DNA of 57,575 bases from Pseudomonadota bacterium (lineage in GTDB: Bacteria > Pseudomonadota > Gammaproteobacteria > Steroidobacterales > Steroidobacteraceae): positions 1 to 57,575 of the forward strand of contig JAKCDC010000017.1 in assembly GCA_021838635.1 (NCBI GenBank), in the 5' to 3' direction. Every line of letters starts with the position of its first letter. Position 1 is the stretch's first letter. A program made the position numbers and the translations under genes. The notes under the pieces are model-generated. The model worked only from the letters and a program-made list of their open reading frames with translations. It made no database searches and was not told the origin of the DNA. Positions 39,260 through 48,309 of this stretch are shown piece by piece.

Positions 39260-40564
39260 CTAGATCGACTCGCCCGCCAAGGCCGCCCGCAGCGAGTGCA
39301 GATCGGCGTCGATTTCCTCGAACACGCTCGGTCGTGCGAACAACGCGGCGAGCGCTGGCGGCAGCGGCACGTCCCGCCCGATCAGCGGCGCGATGATTTC
39401 ACGGAATTTCGCCGGATGCGCCGTGCCGACCAGCACCCAGCGTCCGGCGCGCCGGCGCGCCTCGGGCAGCCGCGCATAGGCCTCGGCAGCCACCGCCGTG
39501 TGCGGACACCAGATCCGCCCCAGGCGACGGTAGTCCGAGGCGATGCGCGCTCGAATCGCCTCGTCATCGACCGAGCAGGCGCTCACCGCGCCGCGCAGCG
39601 CCTCGAGCTGCGGGTACAGTGCCCGCAGGCGCTCCATGTTGCTCGGATTACCGACATCCATCGCCGAGGCCAGCGTCGCGACACTCGGGCGTGGTTGCCA
39701 GTGTCCGTCGGTGAGAAAATCCGCCACCGTGCGGTTGGCGTTGTGCGCCAGGATCACCTCGCCGATCGGCAGCCCGAGCCGCCGCGCCCAGATGCACGCC
39801 ACCGCATTGCCAAGGTTACCGCTCGGAATGATGTAGGAGACCGGTTCCCCCCTCGGTCCGGCGAGCGCCAGAGTACTCGCCGCGTAATACACGGCCTGAG
39901 GCAGCAGACGCCCCAGGTTGATGCTGTTGGCCGAGGACAGGGCGCGTGCGGCGCGCAGCGGCTCGTCGAGAAACGCCTGCTTCACCAGACGCTGACAGTC
40001 ATCGAACGTTCCACGCACCGCGAAGGAGCGCACATTGCCACCCCAGCAGGTCAGCTGCTGCTGCTGCGTCGGGGAGACCAGGCCGCGTGGAAACAGCACG
40101 ACGACCTCAACGCCCGGCCGGCCATGAAAGGCCGCAGCAACCGCCCCGCCCGTGTCCCCGGAGGTTGCCACGAGGATGGTCAGCGGGCGCCCCGCTCCGG
40201 CACGCAGACGCGTCAGACACGCCGCCAGGAAGCGCGCACCGAAGTCTTTGAACGCCGCCGTCGGTCCATGAAACAGCTCGAGCACCCCGAGTTGTTCCCC
40301 CTCGATCGGCACCAGGGGGCCTGGAAAGTTGAACGCCTCGGCGCAGATCGGCCCAAGATCGGCCGCAAGTGCATCGGCGGCCGCGAACGGTCCGATCAAC
40401 CGCTCGGCGAGCTCCGCCAGCCCGTGCGCCGTGCGCAGCGCTGCCGGTTCGACCTCAGGCCACGTTTCAGGCACGTACAGCCCCCCATCCGGGGCCAGGC
40501 CCTGTTCAAGCGCTGCGCCGAATCCGGCCGTCAGCCGCAGATCGCGGGTACTGTGAAACCGCAT
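39260..40564 (-). CDS. thrC: Threonine synthase
   Basis: Converts O-phosphohomoserine to threonine with PLP. The 434-residue protein starts MRFHSTRDLR, the family N-terminus, and contains GLYVPETWP, the PLP lysine in TAAFKDFGARFLA, TSGDTGGAVAAAF, SANSINLGRLLPQ and IIPSGNLGNAVA. I rejected a 79-residue upstream extension that reads back into thrB in a different frame. It lies 25 bases after thrB. Length and motifs fit the E. coli-like class (428 residues). Confidence 0.95.
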   Translation of the reverse strand: MRFHSTRDLRLTAGFGAALEQGLAPDGGLYVPETWPEVEPAALRTAHGLAELAERLIGPFAAADALAADLGPICAEAFNFPGPLVPIEGEQLGVLELFHGPTAAFKDFGARFLAACLTRLRAGAGRPLTILVATSGDTGGAVAAAFHGRPGVEVVVLFPRGLVSPTQQQQLTCWGGNVRSFAVRGTFDDCQRLVKQAFLDEPLRAARALSSANSINLGRLLPQAVYYAASTLALAGPRGEPVSYIIPSGNLGNAVACIWARRLGLPIGEVILAHNANRTVADFLTDGHWQPRPSVATLASAMDVGNPSNMERLRALYPQLEALRGAVSACSVDDEAIRARIASDYRRLGRIWCPHTAVAAEAYARLPEARRRAGRWVLVGTAHPAKFREIIAPLIGRDVPLPPALAALFARPSVFEEIDADLHSLRAALAGESI

Positions 40565-40589
40565 ACTCCCCACCGCCTCGTCCGGTCCG

Positions 40590-41531
40590 TCAGCCGCTCG
40601 CCACCACATGCGCACCCTCGCGGTGCAGATCGACGATCCATTCATCAACCCCCGCACCGGCGGCGACGAGCGGGGCGCGCATCGCCTCGAGCACGGTTTG
40701 CGCCTGCGTCTCGAGTGCCCAGGCAAACAGCGTCGGCCCGGCGCCGGAAATCGAGCAGCCGAGCGCGCCGGCCGCCAGCGCCGCGGCGCGTACGGCCGCA
40801 AAGCCCGGAATCAGCGCTTGGCGCTGCGGCTCGATGACCACGTCCTCGAATGACGCGCGGATCATGTCCAGATCGTCTGTGTAGCAGCCGGAGATGAACC
40901 CGGCGAGGTTCGCCGTCTGCCACACAAAATCCGCCAGCGGCACGTCGCGCTTGAGAATGGCGCGAGCCTGACGCGTGGCGAGAAACATGTGCGGGTGGAT
41001 CAGGACCGCGCACACGCCCGGCGGCACCGGGATGCGCTTGACCCGCGGGTGATCGATGCCCACGGTGAGCACCAGACCGCCGAAGAGCGACGGCGAGATG
41101 TTGTCCACGTGCAGCGAGCCACTGGCCACCGCCTCGCCCTGCATGGCGAACTTCAGCAGATCGATCGGCTCGTACGGTTGCTCGAGCAGCGCGTTGGCCG
41201 CCACCACCGCGCCGACCGCCGAGGCGGCCGAACCGCCGAGGCCGGAGCCGAGCGGGATGCCCTTCTCGATGCGCATCTCGAACCCGAAACTCGGCGCCAG
41301 CGCCGCATGCATCGCCTGCAGCGCGCGGCCGGCCGTATTCTGCGCCGGATCGGTCGGCAACTCCCCGGCGATGCCACTCACCGCGGTGATTGTGACACCG
41401 GGCCGCTCGCTGCGACTCACGGTCACGCGATCCCCAAGCGCATCGACGGCGAACCCGAGGATGTCGAAACCGATCGCGACGTTGCCGACCGATGCCGGCG
41501 CGAACGCCGTGGCCCATTGCGCCGCGCTCAC
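40590..41531 (-). CDS. thrB: Homoserine kinase (GHMP family)
   Basis: Phosphorylates L-homoserine with ATP. The 313-residue protein has FAPASVGNVAIGFDILG at the N-terminus, the GHMP ATP loop IPLGSGLGGSAASAVGAV, HVDNISPSLFGGL and the C-terminal GCSISGAGPTLFA. Translation begins at GTG (41531-41529), overlapping the thrA TGA by two bases (GTGA), so translation is coupled. Usual bacterial ThrB length is about 300-315 residues. Confidence 0.96.
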   Translation of the reverse strand: MSAAQWATAFAPASVGNVAIGFDILGFAVDALGDRVTVSRSERPGVTITAVSGIAGELPTDPAQNTAGRALQAMHAALAPSFGFEMRIEKGIPLGSGLGGSAASAVGAVVAANALLEQPYEPIDLLKFAMQGEAVASGSLHVDNISPSLFGGLVLTVGIDHPRVKRIPVPPGVCAVLIHPHMFLATRQARAILKRDVPLADFVWQTANLAGFISGCYTDDLDMIRASFEDVVIEPQRQALIPGFAAVRAAALAAGALGCSISGAGPTLFAWALETQAQTVLEAMRAPLVAAGAGVDEWIVDLHREGAHVVASG

Positions 41532-44011
41532 AGCTGCGCTCCCAAGTATGCCGACAGACGCAGCAGGTCGGCAAATACCCCGCCGGCGGTCACCTCGGGA
41601 CCTGCCCCCGGACCCTGCACGATCAGCGGATTGTCGCAGTAGCGCCGCGTGGCGAAGCGCACCACGTTGTCGGTGAGCGCAATGTTGGCGAAGGCATGGT
41701 GGGCGTCGAACTCGACCAGCCCGACGCTCGCCTGACCGTCGGCGCCGAGGCGTCCGACGTAGCGCAGGACCCGGCCCTTGTCCCTGGCGGCCTCGAACCG
41801 TTCGCGCATGGCCGCATCCGAGCGCGGCAGGCGCGTCATGAACTCCTCGATCGAGCCGCGCTCGAGTCCCGCCGGGACCAGCGACTCGACCCGCACGTCC
41901 GACAACTCCAGCTCGAGGCCCATTTCCCGTCCGAGAATGATCAGCTTGCGCGCCACGTCCATCCCGGAGAGATCATCGCGCGGATCAGGTTCGGTGTAGC
42001 CGCGCTGGCGCGCATCGCGCACGATGTCCGAAAACGGTGTGCGGCCGTCGTAGACGTTGAAGAGGTAGGCGAGCGTGCCGGAGAAAATGCCCTCGATGCT
42101 CGCGATCTCATCGCCCGTGTCGCGCAGATCACGCAGGGTGTGCACCACCGGCAAACCGGCGCCGACGGTGGCCTCGTACAGATAGTGCGCGCCCCCGGCG
42201 CGACGCGCCGCCTGCAATGCGCGGTAGAAAGCCATGTCCGCGCTGTTGGCCTTTTTGTTCGGCGTGATCACGTGTACGCCGGCGCGTAGCCACTCGGCGT
42301 ACCGCGCCGCCACATCACCGCTCGCCGTGCAGTCGATGAGCACGGTGTGCGGCAGGTAATCGACGCGCACGTGCTCGAGGAAGCGCTCCAGGTCCGCCGG
42401 CACGGTGCTGTGCTCGTACTGCTCGCGCCAGGTGCCAAGCGCAATGCCGGTGTCCCCCAGCACCATGCGCTTGGAGCCGAGAATGCCGCGCACGCGCAGG
42501 TCGATCTTGAACTGCTCGCGCAGCCGCTCGCTCTGCGAGGCAATCTGCTGAAGCAACACCTCACCGACGGTGCCCGGACCGATGATGCCCACCGACAGCG
42601 TGTGCGCCGACAGGTACAGCCCGGCGTGTGCCGCGCGCAGTGCGCGCGTGGCCGAGCGGCCTTCCACCACAACGGAAATATTGCGCTCCGAGGCCCCCTG
42701 GGCGATGGCGCGCACGTTCACCCCGCTGGTGCCAAGGGCGCTGAACACCTTCGCGGCGACCCCGGGGGTTCCGGCCATGCCGTCCCCAACGATGGCGAGA
42801 ATGGCCAAGTCCGGGTCGATCTCAACGCTCTGGATCTGACCCTCGAGCAGCTCGCGCTCGAACGCACGACGCACCACCGCAGCGGCGCGCTCGCCCTCGC
42901 TCTGGGGAATGGCGCAGCAGATCGAGTGCTCGGAGCTGCCCTGGGAGATCAGGATCACCGAGATGCCTTCCTCGCGCAGTGCACCGAACAGCCGATGCGC
43001 CGTACCGGGCACGCCGATCATGCCGGCGCCCTCGAGGTTCACCAGCGCCACCTGCTCGATGCTTGCGATCCCCTTCACCGGCAGGCTCGAGTGCGGCTCG
43101 GCGCAGATCAGCGTGCCGGGCTTCTCGGGCGCGAAGGTGTTGCGGATCCAGATCGGGATCGCATCGCCCACGGCCGGCGCCATGGTCTGCGGGTGGATCA
43201 CCTTGGCGCCGAAGTAGGCCAGCTCCATCGCCTCGCTGTAGGAGAGCGAGTCGATCACCGTGGCATCGGGCACCCGGCGCGGGTCGGCCGAGAGCACTCC
43301 GTCGACGTCGGTCCAGATGTGGATTTCCGCCGCGCCGAGCAGCGCCCCGAAAATCGACGAGGAAAAGTCGCTGCCGTTGCGCCCAAGGGTGGTCTGCACG
43401 CCGCGCCGGTCCGCGGCGATGAATCCGGTGATGACCAGCGTGCCTTTGAAGTCCGCATCGACGAGGTCCGAGAGCTGCGCGCGTGACTCTTCCCACTGCA
43501 CCGCCGGACCGAGCGAACCCCACTCGACCACGATCACCCGCCGTGCATCGATCCACTGGACCGGGCCGCGCCGCTGCGGGCGGGACTCGAGGTAGCGGTG
43601 AAAGAGCTTGGTCGACCAGATCTCCCCATACCCGGCGATTAGGTCGCGCACGTTGGTGGCCGCCGAGCGGGTCAGCTTGACGGTGTGCAGGATGCCCTCG
43701 AGGTCGTGACAGTCGCGGTCAAACCCGGCCAGGAACAACCGCATGGCCTCGGGCGGCAGCAGCGCCTCGGCAATGGCCGCGTGCCGGGCGCGCAGCGCCG
43801 CGATCTGCGCGCGGTAGGTCTCATCCTGCGCCTCGGCGAGATCCACCAGACCGAGCAGCGCATCGGTGACGCCTTTGCAGGCCGAAAGCACCACGCCCAG
43901 GCGCGGCGCCGGGGAGGCCTCGAGAATCGCCGCGACGCGCTCGAAGCACGCGGCGTCGGCGACGCTCGAGCCGCCGAATTTATGCACGACCCAGGGTGCG
44001 GAATTCGACAT
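41528..44011 (-). CDS. thrA: Bifunctional aspartokinase / homoserine dehydrogenase I
   Basis: Catalyses the first and third steps from aspartate to threonine. The 827-residue fusion (E. coli ThrA 820) begins with the kinase signature HKFGGSSVADA, followed by TLGRNGSDFSSS and TDVDGVLSADPR. Two ACT-type regulatory segments (about 310-460) follow, then the homoserine dehydrogenase NAD site VGIIGPGTVGEVLL, TPNKKANSADMAFYRAL and the catalytic block GIFSGTLAYLFN with EPDPRDDLSGMDVARKLIIL. ATG 44011 gives the standard N-terminus; a frame 272 codons longer runs antisense through the divergent gene. No Thr/Ile-rich leader peptide or attenuator was seen in the 117-base upstream gap. Feedback inhibition by threonine is expected from the ACT domains. 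Confidence 0.96.
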   Translation of the reverse strand: MSNSAPWVVHKFGGSSVADAACFERVAAILEASPAPRLGVVLSACKGVTDALLGLVDLAEAQDETYRAQIAALRARHAAIAEALLPPEAMRLFLAGFDRDCHDLEGILHTVKLTRSAATNVRDLIAGYGEIWSTKLFHRYLESRPQRRGPVQWIDARRVIVVEWGSLGPAVQWEESRAQLSDLVDADFKGTLVITGFIAADRRGVQTTLGRNGSDFSSSIFGALLGAAEIHIWTDVDGVLSADPRRVPDATVIDSLSYSEAMELAYFGAKVIHPQTMAPAVGDAIPIWIRNTFAPEKPGTLICAEPHSSLPVKGIASIEQVALVNLEGAGMIGVPGTAHRLFGALREEGISVILISQGSSEHSICCAIPQSEGERAAAVVRRAFERELLEGQIQSVEIDPDLAILAIVGDGMAGTPGVAAKVFSALGTSGVNVRAIAQGASERNISVVVEGRSATRALRAAHAGLYLSAHTLSVGIIGPGTVGEVLLQQIASQSERLREQFKIDLRVRGILGSKRMVLGDTGIALGTWREQYEHSTVPADLERFLEHVRVDYLPHTVLIDCTASGDVAARYAEWLRAGVHVITPNKKANSADMAFYRALQAARRAGGAHYLYEATVGAGLPVVHTLRDLRDTGDEIASIEGIFSGTLAYLFNVYDGRTPFSDIVRDARQRGYTEPDPRDDLSGMDVARKLIILGREMGLELELSDVRVESLVPAGLERGSIEEFMTRLPRSDAAMRERFEAARDKGRVLRYVGRLGADGQASVGLVEFDAHHAFANIALTDNVVRFATRRYCDNPLIVQGPGAGPEVTAGGVFADLLRLSAYLGAQL

Positions 44012-44128
44012 GGGGTTGCTGATCACCTGAGGGGGAAGCGGTGCGACTGTACTGGTGCGCCCGTGCGCGCGCAATGGATACTCCGGCAGATCGCCCCCGT
44101 GGGACCGGCCCGCCGGTAGAATGCCGCC

Positions 44129-44698
44129 ATGAACGAAAGCGATATCCTCCTCGGACAGCTCGCCACCGAGCGTATCCACGCCGCCCAGGTCGCCAACGCC
44201 TGCGTGGCGGTGTTCGGCGCCGAGCGCGACGGGCTGGCCACCCCGCCGGCGGCGTTCCGCGAGGCCAGTGTCGGCTATCTCGCCTGGGTGCTTGCTCGTT
44301 TCGAGCAGCGCGACCAGCTGCTCAACGAACTCATCGAACAGCGCCGCCGCGCCGCAGGTGGGACGCTCGAGGACACCGTGCCGATCGAGCTCGGCGCACT
44401 TGCGGCGCGCGAAGGCACCAGCCGCCAGGCGCTGACGCACCTGGAGCGGGCGCTCGCGGCCGACGAGCCCGAGCACACGCGCGCCGCCTGGCAGGCGTTC
44501 GGTGAATTCTTCAACGCGCTCTGGTCTGCGCGGCGCGAGGCCGTTGAGCGGCATCTGGCCCGGCTGCCGCGCATCGGCAGCTGGCGCACCGTGGGGGCCA
44601 TCGATGCCGATTCGATTCTCGAGGAGCGCACCCGCTACGCGCAGGTCGCCGCTCATCTGCCACCGGGCATCACGCTGCTCGGCTCCACCACCCGATAG
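44129..44698 (+). CDS. Uncharacterised mostly helical protein
   Basis: I do not recognise this 189-residue protein. It is predicted mostly alpha-helical, with long amphipathic stretches rich in Ala, Arg, Glu and Leu (VGYLAWVLARFEQRDQLLNELIEQRRR, and QALTHLERALAADEPEHTRAAWQAF). It has no signal peptide or membrane segment. Scattered His and Glu residues might suit a hemerythrin-like four-helix bundle, but the spacing is not diagnostic. A TAGAAT hexamer lies at 44117-44122, close to the ATG. It diverges from thrA and converges on the DUF7009-like gene. Confidence 0.7.
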   Translation: MNESDILLGQLATERIHAAQVANACVAVFGAERDGLATPPAAFREASVGYLAWVLARFEQRDQLLNELIEQRRRAAGGTLEDTVPIELGALAAREGTSRQALTHLERALAADEPEHTRAAWQAFGEFFNALWSARREAVERHLARLPRIGSWRTVGAIDADSILEERTRYAQVAAHLPPGITLLGSTTR

Positions 44699-44714
44699 GC
44701 CGACCCGCTGCGGC

Positions 44715-45101
44715 TCAGCAGCGCTCGTGCCCCGCGCCGGCCTGCGGGTGCGGGAAATGATCTCGCTCGTCCTCCCCTTCGCGCGGCACGAGACAGGCGA
44801 AGTCCTTCTCCAGCACGACCTGCACACTGCCCGAGGCGAGCGCCGGGGTCCCCTGCAGCGTCACCAGGTCCGTGGTGCACCAGCGCTCGGCGAGTGCTGC
44901 GGGAATCTGAAATTCGATGAGATTCCCGCCATATCTCACTGAAATATCGCTAATTTTGTCATTTCTCCGTACCCGGTAGATCAGCGCCGTACCGCCCGGG
45001 AACTCGGTCCGCTCCTCGACCTGGCCGGTGGCCGCGAATGCGCGGATCTCCCCCTGTGTCAGGCGCGCCCGCAGGGCATTGCCCTTGATTCTCAGTTTCA
45101 T
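44715..45101 (-). CDS. DUF7009-like hypothetical protein
   Basis: A 128-residue protein of unknown function. The N-terminus MKLRIKGNALRARLTQGEI is characteristic of a small conserved bacterial family that I recall as DUF7009. A predicted beta-rich middle (ALIYRVRRNDKISDISVRYGGNLIEFQIP) follows, then VVLEKDFACLVPR and an acidic, His-containing tail. It is probably cytoplasmic. The coding region around 44930-44960 is AT-richer than its surroundings. It sits 12 bases downstream of the CitE-like gene on the same strand. Confidence 0.72.
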   Translation of the reverse strand: MKLRIKGNALRARLTQGEIRAFAATGQVEERTEFPGGTALIYRVRRNDKISDISVRYGGNLIEFQIPAALAERWCTTDLVTLQGTPALASGSVQVVLEKDFACLVPREGEDERDHFPHPQAGAGHERC

Positions 45102-45113
45102 GCGGCAGCCTCC

Positions 45114-46034
45114 TCAGGTGCTCGGCGGCTCAGCGGCCGCCCCGCTGGCAAGGATACGCCGCGCGAGCAGCCAGTGCGGCCGGTCGATCATCTGCCCGTC
45201 AAGCGCCGTGACACCGGCGCCGTTGGCCGTCTCGAACGCCGCCACGACCCGCCGCGCCCAGTCGAGTTCGTGCGCACTCGGGGTGAACACCGCGTTGATC
45301 ACCGGGACCTGCGCCGGATGGATGGCGAGTTTGCCGCTGAATCCATCCCCGCGGGCAAGTTCGCCCTCCCGGCGCAACCCGTCGGCATCCCGAAAATCAA
45401 CGTACACCCCGTCGATGGCCGCGATACCCAGCGCACTCGCCGCGAGCAGGCAGGTGGTGCGAGCCTGCTCGAACACCGGCCGCAACGTCCCGTCCGGGTT
45501 GCACCGGGCGCGCGCCCCGAGCGCCGCCGACAGATCCTCCATGCCCCAGGTGAGGCCGGCGAGACGCCGGGCCGAGGCACGATGCACCGCCGCGGCCTGC
45601 GGGTAGGACGGCAGCGCGAGCAGTCCGGCCGGCGTCTCGGTCCCGATCACCAGCAGCGCGGTGCTGCCGACCGCCAGACCGTTGCCCGCCTCGATCGCCT
45701 CCAACGTGAGCGCGATGCGCTCGATGTCCATATAGCTGTCGACCTTCGGCAGCACCAGACCGGCCGGCCGCGCCGCGAGCACCGCCGTGGCATCCTCGTA
45801 AAGGCGGCCGCTGGCGAGCGAGTTGACCCGCACCCACAGCTGCGGCTCGGCGCACTCGGCGTTGGCCTGCAGAAACTCCAGCACCTGCCCGCGCGCGAAC
45901 CCGAGCCGCTGCGGGGCGACCGAGTCTTCCAAATCCAGAATCAGCGCATCGGCGCCGCTGGCGAGTCCCTTGGCCAATTTACGTTCGCTGTCGCCGGGCA
46001 CAAACAGCAGCGAGCGCAGCGCGGTGCCGCTCAT
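45114..46034 (-). CDS. HpcH/HpaI-CitE family CoA-ester lyase
   Basis: Predicted aldol-type lyase acting on a malyl-, citramalyl- or similar CoA ester. The 306-residue protein has SLLFVPGDSERKLAKG, the metal-site ADALILDLEDSVAP, WVRVNSL, GLVLPKVDS, an acidic residue in GTETPAG and the C-terminal GFSGKLAIHPAQVP typical of CitE-like enzymes. Its start ATG overlaps the MaoC gene stop (ATGA). The pairing with a MaoC hydratase suggests hydration of an enoyl-CoA (for example mesaconyl-CoA) followed by cleavage, giving glyoxylate or pyruvate plus an acyl-CoA. The exact substrate is inference. Confidence 0.85.
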   Translation of the reverse strand: MSGTALRSLLFVPGDSERKLAKGLASGADALILDLEDSVAPQRLGFARGQVLEFLQANAECAEPQLWVRVNSLASGRLYEDATAVLAARPAGLVLPKVDSYMDIERIALTLEAIEAGNGLAVGSTALLVIGTETPAGLLALPSYPQAAAVHRASARRLAGLTWGMEDLSAALGARARCNPDGTLRPVFEQARTTCLLAASALGIAAIDGVYVDFRDADGLRREGELARGDGFSGKLAIHPAQVPVINAVFTPSAHELDWARRVVAAFETANGAGVTALDGQMIDRPHWLLARRILASGAAAEPPST

Positions 46035-46480
46035 GTCGGCTTCTTCAGCATCAGCGCGGCGCGGCGGCACGAAGCCACCTCCTCGTCACGTTGATTGTAG
46101 GCGCGGTGATCGAACACCACGATCCCGGAGTCGGGCCGCGAGCGACTCTCGCGCACCGAGAAGACGCTCGTCACCGCCCGCAACGTGTCCCCGACGCGCA
46201 CCGGCCGCGGAAACTTCACCTCCTCCCAGCCGAGGTTGCCGATCGTGGTGCCGAAGGTGGTGTCGTACACCGACAGCCCCACCAGCAGTCCGAGCGTGAA
46301 CACGCTGTTGACGATGCGCTCACCGAAGGGCGTGTCGCGGCAGTACTCGGCGTCCAGATGAATCGCTGCCGGATTCATCGTCAATGCGCTGAACAGCAGG
46401 TTGTCGGTCTCGGTGACCGTGCGGCGCACCTGGTGCTCGAACCGCTGCCCCACTGTGAATTCCTCGAAATAAAGTCCCAT
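46031..46480 (-). CDS. MaoC family hot-dog dehydratase/hydratase
   Basis: A 149-residue single hot-dog-fold enoyl-CoA hydratase-like protein. The hydratase motif is visible as TVTETDNLLFSALTMNPAAIHLD with catalytic Asp/His positions, then GERIVNSVFTLGLLVGLS. The segment EEVKFPRPVRVGDTLRAVTSV is typical of the mesaconyl-CoA hydratase/MaoC_like branch. It is co-translated with the CitE-like lyase. No CoA ligase or CoA-transferase is adjacent, so activation of the substrate must be encoded elsewhere. It diverges from the sulfite reductase gene. Confidence 0.85.
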   Translation of the reverse strand: MGLYFEEFTVGQRFEHQVRRTVTETDNLLFSALTMNPAAIHLDAEYCRDTPFGERIVNSVFTLGLLVGLSVYDTTFGTTIGNLGWEEVKFPRPVRVGDTLRAVTSVFSVRESRSRPDSGIVVFDHRAYNQRDEEVASCRRAALMLKKPT

Positions 46481-46538
46481 CGTGCCACTCTCTTGGCGTC
46501 CAGGCGATGCGCCATTATCGCACCGGGCGCGCCGACCT

Positions 46539-46604
46539 CATAACCGCTCGGGTCGTCCGCCAAACCACGGGGTATTTAGGCCCCAGCTGCCGAGCGCCTA
46601 TAGT
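46539..46604 (+). promoter_or_regulatory. Sulfite reductase promoter with probable CysB site
   Basis: CATAACCGC (46539-46547) begins exactly 60 bases before TATAGT (46599-46604), with TTTAGG (46575-46580) as a weak -35. The cysH upstream region has the same three elements with the 60-base distance preserved. The motif would centre near -70, where LysR-type activators bind. Direct CysB binding is inferred. Confidence 0.55.
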
Positions 46605-46611
46605 CGTACGC

Positions 46612-48309
46612 ATGTATCGCTACGATCAGACCGACCGCGAGCTGCTGCGCCAGCGCACCGAGCAGTTTCGCGATCAAACGCGCCGCTACCTCGCCGGGGA
46701 GCTCCCGGAGGACGATTTTCGCCAGCTGCGCCTGCGCAACGGGCTATACCAGCAGCGCCACGCGCCGATGCTGCGCATCTCGGTGCCGTACGGACTGCTC
46801 GGCTCGGCGCAGCTGCGCGCCATGGCGCACGTGGTGCGCACCTATGACAAGGGGTACGCGCACTTCACGACCCGCCAGAACATCCAGCTGAACTGGCCGC
46901 GGCTCGAACAGGTACCGGATCTGCTCGCCGAGCTCGCCGAGGTGCAACTGCACAGCATCCAGGCCTGTGGCAACGACACCCGCAACATTACCTGCGACTA
47001 TCTCGCGGGCGTGGCCGAGGACGAGCAGGTCGACCCGCGCCCCTACTGCGAGCTGCTGCGTCAGTTCGTGGCGCTGCATCCGGAGTTCTACTGGCTGCCG
47101 CGCAAATTCAAATTTGGCTTCAGCGGCGCGACGAACGACCGCGCCGCCACGCGCACCAACGATGCGGCGGTGCACGTGCTGCGGCGCGGGGGCGCCATCG
47201 GCTATCGGTTCTTCGTCGGTGGCGGTCTCGGCCGCCTGCCGATGCTCGGGCAGGAAATGAACGGCTTCGTGCCCGAATCGGACCTGCTGATCTACGCCTG
47301 CGCCATCCTGCGCACGTTCAACCGGTTCGGACGGCGTGACAACATCCACAAGGCGCGCATCAAGATCGTGCTGCGCGAGTGGGGGATCGAGCGCTTCCGG
47401 GCGGCCATCGAGACCGAGTACGCCAAGATCCTCGCCAGCGACGAGGGTGAGCAGCTGCGGCTGTGGCCCGAGGATATCGCGCGCATGGCGGCACACTTCA
47501 GCGCCCCGCCCTATCGGCCGGCGCACGAAGCCGGTGCCGACCTCGAGCAACCCGCGGCGCACGAGGCGCGCTTTGCCGCCTGGCTGAAGCGCAACGTGCG
47601 CGCACACAAGATGCCCGGCTACCGGGTGGTGTTCGTGTCGCTGAAGGCACCCGAGCAGGCTCCCGGGGACTGCACGGCGGAACAGTTCGAGGCACTCGCC
47701 GCACTGGCGGATGCATACAGTTTCGGTGAGCTGCGCGCCACCTACGATCAGAACCTCGTCCTGCCGGACGTGGCCGAGCGCGACCTGCATGCGCTGTGGA
47801 TGCGGCTGGAGGAGGCGCGGCTCGCGACGCCCAACATTGGACTCACCACCGACATCGTCGCCTGCCCGGGCCTTGACTTCTGCGGTCTGGCCAATGCCGG
47901 CACGATCGGCGTCACGCACGAGATCTACCGGCGTTTCGATTCGCTCGAGGCGCAATACGACATCGGCCCGATTCGCATCACCATGAGCGGCTGCATGAAC
48001 GGTTGCGGCCATCACAGTGTGGGGCACATCGGCATCCTAGGCGTCGACAAGCACGGCGAGGAGTGGTACCAGGTCACCCTCGGCGGCAGCCCCGGCAACG
48101 ACGCTGCGATCGGCGAGCGCGTCGGCCGTGCGCTCGCGCGCAGTGAAATCGCCGAGGGGATCGAGCGACTGATCCACACCTACCTCGAGCTGCGCAGCGA
48201 CGAGGAGGAAACCTTCCTCGAGTGCTACCGGCGGCTCGGACTCGCGCCCTTCAAGGCGCGCCTCTACGGGACCGACACCGTGGCCGACTCGGAGGCGGAG
48301 GCGGCATGA
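46612..48309 (+). CDS. cysI: Assimilatory sulfite (nitrite/sulfite) reductase, hemoprotein
   Basis: Siroheme/4Fe-4S enzyme reducing sulfite to sulfide for cysteine synthesis. The 565-residue protein has the duplicated ferredoxin-like half domain (YAHFTTRQNIQLNW), the central NITCDYLAG and the cluster ligands in ACPGLDFCGLA and SGCMNGCGHH. There is no CysJ flavoprotein gene beside it, so electrons may come from ferredoxin or an unlinked reductase. ATG 46612 was chosen; the longer frame would include the promoter. It is followed with a 4-base overlap by a DUF934 gene, a pairing characteristic of sulfite rather than nitrite reduction. Confidence 0.92.
   Translation: MYRYDQTDRELLRQRTEQFRDQTRRYLAGELPEDDFRQLRLRNGLYQQRHAPMLRISVPYGLLGSAQLRAMAHVVRTYDKGYAHFTTRQNIQLNWPRLEQVPDLLAELAEVQLHSIQACGNDTRNITCDYLAGVAEDEQVDPRPYCELLRQFVALHPEFYWLPRKFKFGFSGATNDRAATRTNDAAVHVLRRGGAIGYRFFVGGGLGRLPMLGQEMNGFVPESDLLIYACAILRTFNRFGRRDNIHKARIKIVLREWGIERFRAAIETEYAKILASDEGEQLRLWPEDIARMAAHFSAPPYRPAHEAGADLEQPAAHEARFAAWLKRNVRAHKMPGYRVVFVSLKAPEQAPGDCTAEQFEALAALADAYSFGELRATYDQNLVLPDVAERDLHALWMRLEEARLATPNIGLTTDIVACPGLDFCGLANAGTIGVTHEIYRRFDSLEAQYDIGPIRITMSGCMNGCGHHSVGHIGILGVDKHGEEWYQVTLGGSPGNDAAIGERVGRALARSEIAEGIERLIHTYLELRSDEEETFLECYRRLGLAPFKARLYGTDTVADSEAEAA

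Noticed and set aside
41528-44827. Extended thrA frame adding 272 residues upstream
   Set aside because: The extension is antisense to the divergent helical-protein gene and lacks the aspartokinase start, which is clearly at 44011.
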